Assembly: GCA_015066365.1 (NCBI GenBank)
Contig: SVON01000002.1
Coordinates: 1-64,000, forward strand
Direction: 5' to 3'
DNA length: 64,000 nt
From: Oscillospiraceae bacterium
GTDB taxonomy: Bacteria; Bacillota; Clostridia; Oscillospirales; Acutalibacteraceae
Below are positions 1 through 9,346 of this stretch, piece by piece (position 1 is the first letter of the stretch; the number at the start of each line of letters is the position of its first letter). The notes below the pieces were generated by a model. It searched no databases. It was not told the origin of the DNA and saw only the letters and a list, made by a program, of their open reading frames with translations. The translations under genes and the position numbers were made by a program.

Positions 1-2
1 CG

Positions 3-176
3 GAGGACCTGATCGGTCGCCGGGTGGTGCTGGTGGCCAACCTGAAGCCCGCCGTGCTGTGCGGCGTGGAGAGCCAGGGCATGATCCTGGCCGCCACCGA
101 CCACACCGCCGAGGGCGAAGAGGACGTGAAGGTGCTGTTTGTGGACGATATGACCCCCGGCAGCGCCATCCACTAA
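3..176 (+). CDS. metG: Methionyl-tRNA synthetase, C-terminal tRNA-binding domain (5' truncated by window edge)
   Basis: Reading frame [31 protein letters not shown]...[11 protein letters not shown] matches the MetRS C-terminal OB-fold signature (VxNLKPxxLxGVESxGMILAA); stop TAA 174-176. Confidence 0.8.
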   Translation, partial: EDLIGRRVVLVANLKPAVLCGVESQGMILAATDHTAEGEEDVKVLFVDDMTPGSAIH

Positions 177-188
177 GGGTGACTGGTT

Positions 189-695
189 ATGAACGAGTTT
201 ATCACCCTCACCCCGGAGGAACTGGAGGGCAACCCTTTCCGGATGATCGGCAAACAATGGATGCTGATCACCGCCGGTAACGAGGACAAAGCCAACACCA
301 TGACCGCCAGTTGGGGCGGCTTAGGCATTCTGTGGAACAAACCGGTGAGTTTCACTTTTATCCGGCCCACCCGCTATACCTATGAATTCACCGAGCAGGA
401 AGATACCTATTCCCTCTGCTTTTTCGGTGAGGAATACCGGGACGCCCTCAAACTCTGCGGTACGGTGTCCGGACGCGACCGGGATAAGATCGCGGAGTGC
501 GGTCTGACCCTGCGGTACGAGGACGGTACCCCCTATTTTGACGAGGCGGAAACGGTGCTCCTTTGCCGCAAGATGGCGGTGCAGGATATGGACCCCGCCG
601 GGTTTATCGACCCCACCGCCGCGGGATTTTACAACAACGACTATCATCGGGTGTACACCGGTGAGATTACCAAGGTGTTACGCCGCAAGGCTTAA
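189..695 (+). CDS. Flavin reductase family protein
   Basis: 168-aa ORF; NPFRMIGKQWMLITAGNEDKANTMTASWGGLG resembles FMN-binding flavin reductase-like proteins. Confidence 0.7.
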   Translation: MNEFITLTPEELEGNPFRMIGKQWMLITAGNEDKANTMTASWGGLGILWNKPVSFTFIRPTRYTYEFTEQEDTYSLCFFGEEYRDALKLCGTVSGRDRDKIAECGLTLRYEDGTPYFDEAETVLLCRKMAVQDMDPAGFIDPTAAGFYNNDYHRVYTGEITKVLRRKA

Positions 696-717
696 CCCGA
701 TTGAAAGGATGATACCA

Positions 718-3426
718 ATGGCACAGAAAGAACTGGCAAAGGTGTATGAGCCGCAAGAAGTGGAAAAGCGCATCTATCAATTTTGGTTGGATGGCAACTA
801 CTTCCACGCCACCGCCCACGCCAAGGATAAAAATGGCAACGAGAAAAAACCCTATACCGTGATGATGCCGCCCCCCAACATCACCGGTCAGCTGCACATG
901 GGTCACGCCCTGGACAACACCCTGCAGGACATCCTCATCCGGTGGCGGCGGATGCAGGGCTACGAGGCCCTGTGGATGCCCGGCACCGACCACGCCTCCA
1001 TCGCCACCGAGGCGAAAGTCGTGGAGGCCATGCGGGAAGAGGGTCTGACCAAGGAGATGCTGGGCCGGGAGGGCTTCTTAGAGCGGGCCTGGGCCTGGAA
1101 AGAGAAATACGGCAACCGCATCGTCAGCCAGCTGAAGACCATCGGCTCCAGCTGTGACTGGGAGCGGGAGCGTTTCACCATGGACGAGGGCTGCTCCGCG
1201 GCGGTCAAGGAAGTGTTTGTCCGTCTGTACGAACAGGGTCTCATCTACCGCGGTAACCGGATGGTCAACTGGTGTCCCACCTGCAAGACCTCCATCTCCG
1301 ACGCCGAGGTAGAATATGAGGAGAAGGCGGGTCACTTCTGGCACCTGCTGTACACCGTCAAGGAGACCGGTGAGCAGCTGGAGCTGGCCACCACCCGTCC
1401 CGAAACCATGCTGGGCGATACCGCCGTGGCCATCAACGCGGAGGACGAGCGCTACAAGCACCTCCACGGCTGCCACGTCATCCTGCCCCTGCTGAACAAA
1501 GAGATCCCCATCGTGTGCGACGAGCACGCGGATATGACCAAGGGTACCGGCGTGGTGAAGATCACCCCCGCCCACGACCCCAACGACTTTGAGGTGGGCC
1601 GCCGTCACGACCTGCCCATGGTGCGCTGCTTCACCTACGACGGTCACATGACCGGTGCCGCCGACAAGGCCGCCGCCGACGAGTACATCGCCTCCGGCAA
1701 GGCCGCCGCTGACGAGCCCACCGTGCTGGACTGCGGCAAATACGCCGGCATGACCACCCTGGAGGCCCGCAAGGCCATTTTGGCGGACCTGACCGAGGGC
1801 GGTTATCTGAAAGAGGTGGAGGATCTGACCCACGACGTGGGCACCTGCTACCGCTGTCACCAGACCATCGAGCCGATGGTGAGCAAGCAGTGGTTTGTCA
1901 AGATGGAGCCGCTGGCCGGTCCCGCCATCGAGGCGGTAGAAAAGGGCGAGATCACCTTCGTCCCCGAGCGCTTCACCAAAAACTATCTCAACTGGATGCG
2001 GGCCACCCGCGACTGGTGCATTTCCCGTCAGCTGTGGTGGGGTCACCGCATCCCCGCCTGGTACTGCGATGAGTGCGGCGAGACGGTGGTGGCGAAAGAG
2101 GCTCCCGCCGTCTGCCCCAAGTGCGGCGGCGTCCATCTGACCCAGGATCCCGACACCCTGGACACCTGGTTCTCCTCGGCTCTGTGGCCCTTCTCCACTT
2201 TGGGTTGGCCCAACCAGACCGAAGAACTGGATTACTTCTATCCCACCGACACCCTGGTCACCGGCTACGATATCATCGGTTTTTGGGTCAGCCGGATGAT
2301 CTTCTCCGGTCTGGCCTACACCGGCAAGAGCCCCTTTAAGACGGTGCTGATTCACGGTCTGGTCCGTGACAGCCAGGGCCGTAAGATGTCCAAGTCCCTG
2401 GGCAACGGCGTGGACCCCCTGGAGGAGATCGACAAGTACGGCGCCGACGCCCTGCGCTTTATGCTGGCCACCGGCAACAGCCCCGGAAACGATATGCGCT
2501 ATATGACCGACAAGGTGGAGGCCTCCCGCAACTTTGCCAACAAATTGTGGAACGCCGCCCGCTTCCTGCTGATGAACTTTGAGGGCCACGACATCCCGTT
2601 GTGTCTGCCCGCCGAACTGACGTTGGAGGATAAGTGGGTGTTGTCCCGCTACAACGACCTGGTGCAGGCGGTCACCGACAACCTGGAGAAGTTCGAGCTG
2701 GGTATTGCCGTCGGCAAGCTGTACGACTTTATCTGGGACACCTTCTGCGACTGGTACATTGAGCTGTGCAAATCCCGCCTGCAGGGCGAGGGTGGCGACA
2801 GCGCCCGTCAGGTGCTGCTGTACGTGATGACCGGTATGCTGAAGCTCTTACATCCCTTTATGCCCTTCATCACCGAGGAGATCTGGCAGACCCTGCCCCA
2901 CGAGGGCGACAGCCTGATGATCTCGGAGTGGCCGGTGTACGACACCGCTCTGTGCTATCCCGATCAGGAGAAAGAGATGGAGCGCATTATGGAGGCCATC
3001 CGCGGCATCCGCAACCGCCGTGCCGAGATGAACGTGCCCCCCTCTAAAAAGGCAGACCTGTATATCGAGACCGCTTTTGCCGACACCTTTGCCGCCGGTG
3101 TGCCTTTCTTACAGAGATTGGCCTCTGCCGCTGAGGTGCGCATCGGCGAGAGCTTTGACGTGCCCGGTGCGGTGACCATCGTCACCGCCGCCGCCACCGT
3201 GAAGATCCCTATGGACGCTCTGGTGGACAAAGCCGCCGAGCTGGCTCGCTTGGAACGGGAGTATAACAACGTCAAGAAGCAGTTGGACGGCGTGCTGGCA
3301 CGGCTGAACAACAAGGCCTTCACCGACAAAGCCCCCGAGGCGGTGGTGGCCGGTGCCCGAGAACAGGCAAACGGCCTGCAGGAGAAATTAAACCTGCTGA
3401 CCCAGTCCATGGACGCGTTGAAATAA
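718..3426 (+). CDS. valS: Valyl-tRNA synthetase
   Basis: PPPNITGQLHMGHALDNT (HIGH) and KMSKSLGNGVDP (KMSKS) motifs; ATG at 718 preceded by GAAAGGATGAT. The longer ORF start at 538 overlaps the upstream gene and is unlikely. Confidence 0.97.
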   Translation: MAQKELAKVYEPQEVEKRIYQFWLDGNYFHATAHAKDKNGNEKKPYTVMMPPPNITGQLHMGHALDNTLQDILIRWRRMQGYEALWMPGTDHASIATEAKVVEAMREEGLTKEMLGREGFLERAWAWKEKYGNRIVSQLKTIGSSCDWERERFTMDEGCSAAVKEVFVRLYEQGLIYRGNRMVNWCPTCKTSISDAEVEYEEKAGHFWHLLYTVKETGEQLELATTRPETMLGDTAVAINAEDERYKHLHGCHVILPLLNKEIPIVCDEHADMTKGTGVVKITPAHDPNDFEVGRRHDLPMVRCFTYDGHMTGAADKAAADEYIASGKAAADEPTVLDCGKYAGMTTLEARKAILADLTEGGYLKEVEDLTHDVGTCYRCHQTIEPMVSKQWFVKMEPLAGPAIEAVEKGEITFVPERFTKNYLNWMRATRDWCISRQLWWGHRIPAWYCDECGETVVAKEAPAVCPKCGGVHLTQDPDTLDTWFSSALWPFSTLGWPNQTEELDYFYPTDTLVTGYDIIGFWVSRMIFSGLAYTGKSPFKTVLIHGLVRDSQGRKMSKSLGNGVDPLEEIDKYGADALRFMLATGNSPGNDMRYMTDKVEASRNFANKLWNAARFLLMNFEGHDIPLCLPAELTLEDKWVLSRYNDLVQAVTDNLEKFELGIAVGKLYDFIWDTFCDWYIELCKSRLQGEGGDSARQVLLYVMTGMLKLLHPFMPFITEEIWQTLPHEGDSLMISEWPVYDTALCYPDQEKEMERIMEAIRGIRNRRAEMNVPPSKKADLYIETAFADTFAAGVPFLQRLASAAEVRIGESFDVPGAVTIVTAAATVKIPMDALVDKAAELARLEREYNNVKKQLDGVLARLNNKAFTDKAPEAVVAGAREQANGLQEKLNLLTQSMDALK

Positions 3427-3442
3427 CGATTGGCTATGTAGC

Positions 3443-3478
3443 AAAAGAGCCTGACCGGCACGGTCAGGCTCTTTTTGT
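3443..3478 (+). terminator. Rho-independent terminator after valS
   Basis: AGAGCCTGACCG-GCA-CGGTCAGGCTCT followed by a T run. Confidence 0.85.
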
Positions 3479-3637
3479 TGGTAAGCGCCCCCCGGCTGCA
3501 CCGGGGGGTATTGCTTTTGGGACGGTAATCTCTTATACTATTTTTACAAACTTTTCCAAAAACGTGACTTTGGTGCCGCAAACGCCGTGTATACAGGTGA
3601 AAGGCCTTTCACAAGCGACTTTTGAGGAGGTGGCAAT

Positions 3638-4192
3638 ATGGAGGATAAACGCATTGTGGCACTGTTCCTGGAGCGGGACGAGCAGGCGCTGACCGAGGCC
3701 CGGCGGGTCTATCACCGCTATCTCACCCGCATCGCCCAAAATGTTCTGCACAACCCCCAGGACACCGAGGAGTGTGTCAACGACACCTATCTTCGGGCGT
3801 GGAACGCCATCCCGCCCCATCAGCCGAAACGGCTGAGCGTATTCCTGGGCAAGATCACCCGCCGTCTGGCGCTGGACCGCTATACCGCCCTCACCGCCCA
3901 AAAGCGGGGCGGCGGCACCACCCCCGCCCTGCTGGAGGAGTGGCGGGACGCTCTGCCCGGTGAGGAGGGCGACCCCACCGACGACCTGGCGATACGGGAG
4001 GCGCTGAACCGTTTTTTGCGGCAGCTGCCCACCGAAAAACGGCGCGTCTTCATCCGCCGCTATTGGTACGGCGACCCCATCCCCACCATCGCCACCGACC
4101 ATCACGCCACCGAGAGCCGCATCAAAATGATGCTGGCCCGCACCCGGGGCGAGTTGAAAACGTTTTTGGAGAAAGAAGGGATTAGCCTATGA
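3638..4192 (+). CDS. Sigma-70 family (ECF-type) RNA polymerase sigma factor
   Basis: 184 aa with region-2-like (NPQDTEECVNDTYLRAWNAIPPHQP) and region-4-like (LPTEKRRVFIRRYWYGDPIPTIATDHHATESRIKMMLARTRGELK) segments; SD GAGGAGGTGG upstream. Confidence 0.85.
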   Translation: MEDKRIVALFLERDEQALTEARRVYHRYLTRIAQNVLHNPQDTEECVNDTYLRAWNAIPPHQPKRLSVFLGKITRRLALDRYTALTAQKRGGGTTPALLEEWRDALPGEEGDPTDDLAIREALNRFLRQLPTEKRRVFIRRYWYGDPIPTIATDHHATESRIKMMLARTRGELKTFLEKEGISL

Positions 4193-5859
4193 CGAAAGAA
4201 GAACGCCTACATCACCTGTTTGGCGATATCGACGACGATTTGGTGGCGGATGCCACCCGCAAGCCTGTGCGCAAAGGGGTGTGGGTACCCCTGGTAGCCA
4301 CCGCCGCCAGCGTGGCGCTGGCGGTGGGTCTGTGGCAGGGGGACGTGTTTAACCCCACCGCCATCCCCATGGAGCCGGATAAGGGAACCAACACAGCAGA
4401 ACCCATCACCGACCCCACTACATTGGAAGAGGCCAAGGCCGCCATTGACGTCGGGCGCTATGAGGCGGCCTATCGCTATCTGCTCACCGACACCTCGGAA
4501 GAAGCGGCGAAACTACGAGAGAATTTCTGCTACGTTCCCATAGAGGCTACCGACATGCGGAATGGACAGGTGGTTGCCTCCGGGCAATGGACGTATACCG
4601 ACCTCGGCTATCCTATGGACCAGAATATGTGCGAAGACGAATGGAACGGTGAAAAAGAGGAAACCAAAGACGAGTATACCTACGACGACAAGGGACGGGT
4701 CAAAACCCATACCATCATCCACATCCGCGACGGCAAAGAAAGCCGAGAGGAAACCACCTACACCTACGACGAATTCGATCGAGTAATCCGAAAGGAATAT
4801 GTCTCCGGCTCTGGCTACAGCGATTACGTCTACACCTATGACTACGACCAGCAGGGCAACTGCATCCGAGAGGAACTAATCGGTGGTGCGGCGTACAATT
4901 CTCACGTCTACACCTTCACCTATAACGAAAGAAACCAGCTGCTCACCCGCTATGAAGACTTTGGAGCGGGCAGCTGGAACAAATACGAATACGCCTACGA
5001 TGCCGACGGCAACACGCTGCTAGAGAAAACCACTCGTAGCAACGGCGATTGGACCAAAGCCGTTTCCACCTACGAAAACGGGGTGCAGACCTCCTATGAG
5101 TACACCACTGAATGGGGCGATTATAAGAAATGGCATCTGGACGGTATCAAGAAATACTCCGAAAGTTATGCCAACGGCGGAAATAACCATTCCAAGGGCA
5201 TCAGCGAAGGGGACAAAAAGCTTTATAACTACTGGAGTTTCCGCGGGGACGTAGAAGAAACCTTCTACAACTACGATGACGAGGATAAGTTGCTGACCGT
5301 CCTCTGCTGGATGGAAACCACCGGCAACTATGACCGCTATTACTACGACGAATGGGGCAACTGCACCAAGGTGGAGCAGTACGTCATCACCGACCCCGAC
5401 AACCCCGATGACACCGCCAAATTCAGCCAAACCTTGGAGGCCTACACCTACGTCTATGACGAGGCCGGCAACATCCTGCAAAAAGAGTTCCGAAATAACG
5501 AAGGCGGGATCTACGAATACGTCTACGATGCCAAGGGAAACTTACTCAACCATAAGCACAGCAACCGCAGCGGCACCTATTGGAGAACCGAAACCTACAC
5601 CTACGACAAGAACAGCAATATGCTCAGCAAAAGAGAGGAATACTATGACGGCAGATGGACCGAAGAAACCTTTAATGAGGCCGGCCATCTGCTGACCAAG
5701 ACGACCAACACCGGCAAGAGTTATCAGTACCAATGGGATCTTTGCTACTACCCGGATGGAATCCCCGCCGATCTGCAGAATTTCCTGGATTCGGTGGAGA
5801 GCTTTGATAAAGCGGATCCTGGTTTTGATTTGGCCGTAGACGATGCATCCTTTGGCTGA
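4189..5859 (+). CDS. Membrane-anchored protein with YD/RHS-like repeats; putative anti-sigma partner of the upstream ECF factor
   Basis: ATGA overlap with the sigma gene; N-terminal basic segment then a single TM (VWVPLVATAASVALAVGLW); many tandem Y-x-YD-x-x-G/N/D repeats (YTYDDKGR, YTYDEFDR, YAYDADGN, YVYDEAGN, YVYDAKGN, YTYDKNSN). Confidence 0.75.
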   Translation: MTKEERLHHLFGDIDDDLVADATRKPVRKGVWVPLVATAASVALAVGLWQGDVFNPTAIPMEPDKGTNTAEPITDPTTLEEAKAAIDVGRYEAAYRYLLTDTSEEAAKLRENFCYVPIEATDMRNGQVVASGQWTYTDLGYPMDQNMCEDEWNGEKEETKDEYTYDDKGRVKTHTIIHIRDGKESREETTYTYDEFDRVIRKEYVSGSGYSDYVYTYDYDQQGNCIREELIGGAAYNSHVYTFTYNERNQLLTRYEDFGAGSWNKYEYAYDADGNTLLEKTTRSNGDWTKAVSTYENGVQTSYEYTTEWGDYKKWHLDGIKKYSESYANGGNNHSKGISEGDKKLYNYWSFRGDVEETFYNYDDEDKLLTVLCWMETTGNYDRYYYDEWGNCTKVEQYVITDPDNPDDTAKFSQTLEAYTYVYDEAGNILQKEFRNNEGGIYEYVYDAKGNLLNHKHSNRSGTYWRTETYTYDKNSNMLSKREEYYDGRWTEETFNEAGHLLTKTTNTGKSYQYQWDLCYYPDGIPADLQNFLDSVESFDKADPGFDLAVDDASFG

Positions 5860-5884
5860 ATTGCAACCCGACAAATATCACACT

Positions 5885-5923
5885 AAAAAAGACCCGCACT
5901 CCATCGAGTGCGGGCCTTTTTCT
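5885..5923. terminator. Bidirectional terminator between convergent genes
   Basis: AAAAAAGACCCGCACTCCATCGAGTGCGGGCCTTTTTC hairpin flanked by A and T runs. Confidence 0.85.
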
Positions 5924-8216
5924 ATGGTATAGCTGAGCCGGTCTGTTCGGCCTCGCCGGAGCCGGTGGTGGGCTCCCGGGTCGGCTCGGTTGCCGTGGGG
6001 GCCGTGGGCTCCTGGGTGGTGGTCGTGGTGGTGGTTTCCTCGGTAGTCGTGGTGGTGGTTTCAGTGGTGGTCGTGGTGGTTGTGGTGGTTGTGGTGGTTG
6101 TGGTGGTTGTGGTGGTTGTGGTCGTGGTGGTGCTGGTGCCGGTGATGATGATCACCGGCTTGGAGGGGGCAGGCGGGGTGTAGCCGGGGATGCGAATGGA
6201 CAGAAAATACTTGGCGACACCCTTGGTGATGGCCTGGGCTTTATACCAATTGGTGGCGTCGCTGGTGATGCCCTTGTGATCCACCGGGCTGGTCATAAAC
6301 CCATTCTCGGTGAGCACCACCGGACAGTCCGACATCCGCGCCACAAAGTAATAGTGCCACTCCAGACGGTTGCGGTTGCCGGCGGTGGAGGCCGAATACA
6401 GCCCGGTCACCATGGTGGCGTTGTAAATCTGCTTGGCCGCCTCATAGGAGTACGGCAAGGAATAGAAGGAACCAAAGCCGTTGGGCTTGGAGGAAGCATT
6501 GGCATCGTGATGGATGGCAATACACAGATCCGGCTTGAGCTTTTTCAGCGCAATACAGCGCTGGTCAGCATCCAGATCCCCTTTGGCGGTGCGGTTGAGC
6601 ACCACCGTGGCGCCGATGCTCTCCAACTCCCCCTTGAGCAGGGTTGCCAGATAATAGTTCCGCTCCCCCTCCGGGTGGTCGGAATCCAGACCGGCGGCAC
6701 CCGCGCTCTTATAGCCGTGGCCCACGTCCAGCATAATGGTCACGCCGGACAGATCGGCGCCATAGGCGTTGTTGGCCGCCGTCACCTGGGCCGGGTGCAG
6801 GAAATAAAATTCCAGTTGCCCCTTGTTGTTATAGGCGGCGTCCCAACCGTAGAAGCCGCCCTTCTTACGCAGATACAAACGCAGAACGGTGTCCCCTCCG
6901 GCTTTTTGCACCGTCGCCTTGGTGAACAGGGGGTGGTTGCTGTCAAAGGTGAACTTGCCGCTGACCCCGGTGGCGTAGCAGAAGGTGATCTCTACGTACT
7001 CGCAGGTCACCGAGCTGACCCGGTAGTCCTGCTTGGCGGGGTTATAGTACTTCTGGGGGAGCAGCTCCACAAAGAAGGGGGCTTTCCAGTTGGTGTCAAA
7101 GGTCAGATAGGTGGCGTCCCGGGTGACCCGCAGCTCCTCCAGCGACAGCTTGTTGGTGTCCGGCAGGGTGCCGGCGTATTCCTTGGTCACCTGCACCTTG
7201 CGGGTGGGGGGCGACAGCTCTTTGCTCACGTACACCCGCTTGCCGCACCGGAGCAGGAGGTATTCCTTTTCGCCGTAGTAGGTGTGCCCCACTACGTAGT
7301 CCACGGTGCCCTGGGGCAGATAGCTGTTGGTGGGACGGCTGTCGTCATCCGACTTGTCCCCGTCAAAGGTCTCAGCGGAGAAGGACACGATCTCACCAAT
7401 CACCTTTTTCTGCGCCTTTTTGCACACGATGTTGCCGGATCTGCCGGTGGCGGTCTGACCCCCGTGGGTAGCCTTAAAGGTGACCACCCCCAAATTCAGG
7501 TCTTTGGTGTTATCCGACGGTAGGGTAAAGGTGCCGTAAAAATTCTCAAAGGTTTCGCTCTGCTGAGCGTCCCCATCGCCGCCCTGACCCGCCTGCTTGA
7601 GGGTGATGGTCTTGCCCCGGAAGGTGGCGGTGACGGTGCTGCCCACCCGGGCAGACACCACCACCGAGAACTTGGCGCCGCTGCTGTACTGCCGGCTGCC
7701 GGCGGGGCTGTAGGACTGCATCACCACGTAGCGGTAATGGACGGTATAGGTGGTCTGCTTCCCTTTGTGGGAGAAAACAAAGGTGTTTTTGCCCAGTTTC
7801 AGTTCGTATTCCACCGAAAAAGCGCCCAGCTCGTCCCGCTTGACCGCCTTACCGTTGATGGTCAGGGGGTGCTTCGGGTCGGAGGTGCCGGTAAAGGTGG
7901 TGATAGGCTCGTCGGTGGTGCTCTCCAGCTTGGGGTGAGAGGTGACGGTCAGCTTCACCTTCGGTGCCGCCGTGGTGGTGGTAAAGGCGGTGGTGGTCTG
8001 CTGACCGCTCTGGGTCGTGTCGGTGGTTGACGCCGTCTCGGTGGCGGTGGTCTCGGTAAGCGAGGCCGGGGTGGTCACCGAGGCGGTGGTGGTCTGAGGC
8101 GAAGACAGAGCCGGCTTCTCCTGACCCGACGGCAAAAACAGGTATACCGCCGTCAGCAAGCAGGCCACGGCCACCACAGCCGCCACCACCCATTTATATT
8201 TCCCTAACAACGTCAT
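5922..8216 (-). CDS. Secreted or anchored N-acetylmuramoyl-L-alanine amidase with Thr-rich C-terminal tail
   Basis: Signal/TM near N-terminus (LLGKYKWVVAAVVAVACLLTAVYLF); amidase_3-like GVTIMLDVGHGYKSAGAAG... CIAIHHDANAS... VLTENGFMTSPVD; poly-Thr tail. ATG 8216 preceded by GGGAGGTGG. Confidence 0.85.
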   Translation of the reverse strand: MTLLGKYKWVVAAVVAVACLLTAVYLFLPSGQEKPALSSPQTTTASVTTPASLTETTATETASTTDTTQSGQQTTTAFTTTTAAPKVKLTVTSHPKLESTTDEPITTFTGTSDPKHPLTINGKAVKRDELGAFSVEYELKLGKNTFVFSHKGKQTTYTVHYRYVVMQSYSPAGSRQYSSGAKFSVVVSARVGSTVTATFRGKTITLKQAGQGGDGDAQQSETFENFYGTFTLPSDNTKDLNLGVVTFKATHGGQTATGRSGNIVCKKAQKKVIGEIVSFSAETFDGDKSDDDSRPTNSYLPQGTVDYVVGHTYYGEKEYLLLRCGKRVYVSKELSPPTRKVQVTKEYAGTLPDTNKLSLEELRVTRDATYLTFDTNWKAPFFVELLPQKYYNPAKQDYRVSSVTCEYVEITFCYATGVSGKFTFDSNHPLFTKATVQKAGGDTVLRLYLRKKGGFYGWDAAYNNKGQLEFYFLHPAQVTAANNAYGADLSGVTIMLDVGHGYKSAGAAGLDSDHPEGERNYYLATLLKGELESIGATVVLNRTAKGDLDADQRCIALKKLKPDLCIAIHHDANASSKPNGFGSFYSLPYSYEAAKQIYNATMVTGLYSASTAGNRNRLEWHYYFVARMSDCPVVLTENGFMTSPVDHKGITSDATNWYKAQAITKGVAKYFLSIRIPGYTPPAPSKPVIIITGTSTTTTTTTTTTTTTTTTTTTTTTTETTTTTTEETTTTTTTQEPTAPTATEPTREPTTGSGEAEQTGSAIP
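6000..6140. repeat. Coding minisatellite (9-nt GTGGTTGTG-type unit) encoding poly-Thr
   Basis: Repeated gtggttgtg/gtggtggtc units; minus-strand translation is a Thr tract of roughly 30 residues followed by further Thr/Glu. Confidence 0.9.
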
Positions 8217-8287
8217 AGGGCCACCTCCCATACAGTTCTGGTTCCATTTTACCACCATCCGCCGGGAAAAACAAGATGAAATAGCCC

Positions 8288-8316
8288 TTGATTCGGCAAA
8301 AAAACGGGTGTATAAT
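8288..8316 (+). promoter_or_regulatory. SigA-type promoter for metF-metH
   Basis: TTGATT (8288-8293), N17, TATAAT (8311-8316). Confidence 0.75.
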
Positions 8317-8358
8317 TATAGGGTATCCCTATTTTATTATTAAACGGATGGTGTGGCT

Positions 8359-9234
8359 ATGAAAATCAGTTCCCTGCTCAACCAGAATACCCTCTCCCTC
8401 TCCTTTGAGGTGTTTCCGCCCAAGACCGAGGTAGGCTTTGACAGCGTGAAAACCGCCACCGAGGAGATCGCCGCCCTGCGCCCTGCCTTTATGAGCGTCA
8501 CCTACGGTGCCGGCGGCGGCACCAGCCGGTATACTCTGGATATTGCCAAAAACATCAAATCCCGGTACGGGGTGCCCACCCTGGCCCACCTGACCTGCGT
8601 GTCCTCCACCCACCAGACGGTGAGCGAAAAGATCGCCGCCATCCGGGAGGCAGGCATCGAGAACGTGATGGCGCTGCGGGGGGACATCCCCGCCGACAAG
8701 CAGGGAGAGGATCGCTCCCGGTGGGATTACCGCTACGCCATTGACCTCATTCGAGAACTGAAAGAGGCAGGGGATTTTTGCGTGGGCGGTGCCTGCTATC
8801 CGGAGATCCACCCGGAAAGTGAAACCCAAGCCGACGACATCCGGTATCTCAAAGAAAAGGTGGATGCCGGCTGCGATTTTCTCACCACCCAGATGTTCTT
8901 TGATAACAACCTGCTGTACAATTTCCTCTATAAAATCCGCGAGGCCGGCATCACGGTGCCGGTGATCCCCGGTGTGATGCCCATCACCAACAGCAACCAG
9001 GTGGAACGGGCCATCCAGTTGTCCGGCTCCTTTGTGCCCCAGCGGTTCAAGAGCCTGGTGGACAAGTTCGGCCACGACCCGGCGGCGATGAAGCAGGCGG
9101 GTATTGCCTATGCCACCGACCAGATCATCGACCTATACGCCAACGGCATCAAAAACGTCCACGTCTACTCCATGAACAAGCCGGACGTGGCGCAAAAAAT
9201 CATCGAAAACCTCTCGGATATCATCGGGAAGTAA
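8359..9234 (+). CDS. metF: Methylenetetrahydrofolate reductase
   Basis: LSLSFEVFPPKTEVGFDSV, MSVTYGAGG, NVMALRGDIP, TTQMFFDNNL motifs. Confidence 0.95.
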   Translation: MKISSLLNQNTLSLSFEVFPPKTEVGFDSVKTATEEIAALRPAFMSVTYGAGGGTSRYTLDIAKNIKSRYGVPTLAHLTCVSSTHQTVSEKIAAIREAGIENVMALRGDIPADKQGEDRSRWDYRYAIDLIRELKEAGDFCVGGACYPEIHPESETQADDIRYLKEKVDAGCDFLTTQMFFDNNLLYNFLYKIREAGITVPVIPGVMPITNSNQVERAIQLSGSFVPQRFKSLVDKFGHDPAAMKQAGIAYATDQIIDLYANGIKNVHVYSMNKPDVAQKIIENLSDIIGK

Positions 9235-9346
9235 GGAGCAATTATGGGATTTCGCCAATTTTTAAAAGGCCATACCGTCCGGCTGGACGAAGGAGCAATT
9301 ATGGAATTTCGCCAATTCTTAAAAGGCCATATCGTCCGGCTGGACG
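9233..9346 (+). repeat. 57-bp tandem duplication covering RBS, start codon and first codons of metH
   Basis: 9233-9289 and 9290-9346 differ at 3 of 57 positions; both contain AAGGAGCAATTATGG. Confidence 0.95.

Noticed and set aside
538-717. N-terminal extension of valS
   Set aside because: Overlaps the flavin reductase gene; ATG 718 with SD gives the normal ValS start.
1078-2589. Long minus-strand ORF opposite valS
   Set aside because: Antisense open frame caused by GC-rich codon usage; low-complexity Gly/His/Val translation with no domain.
5908-6183. Plus-strand ORF rich in poly-Val
   Set aside because: Antisense reading of the poly-Thr repeat in the amidase gene; no RBS or independent support.
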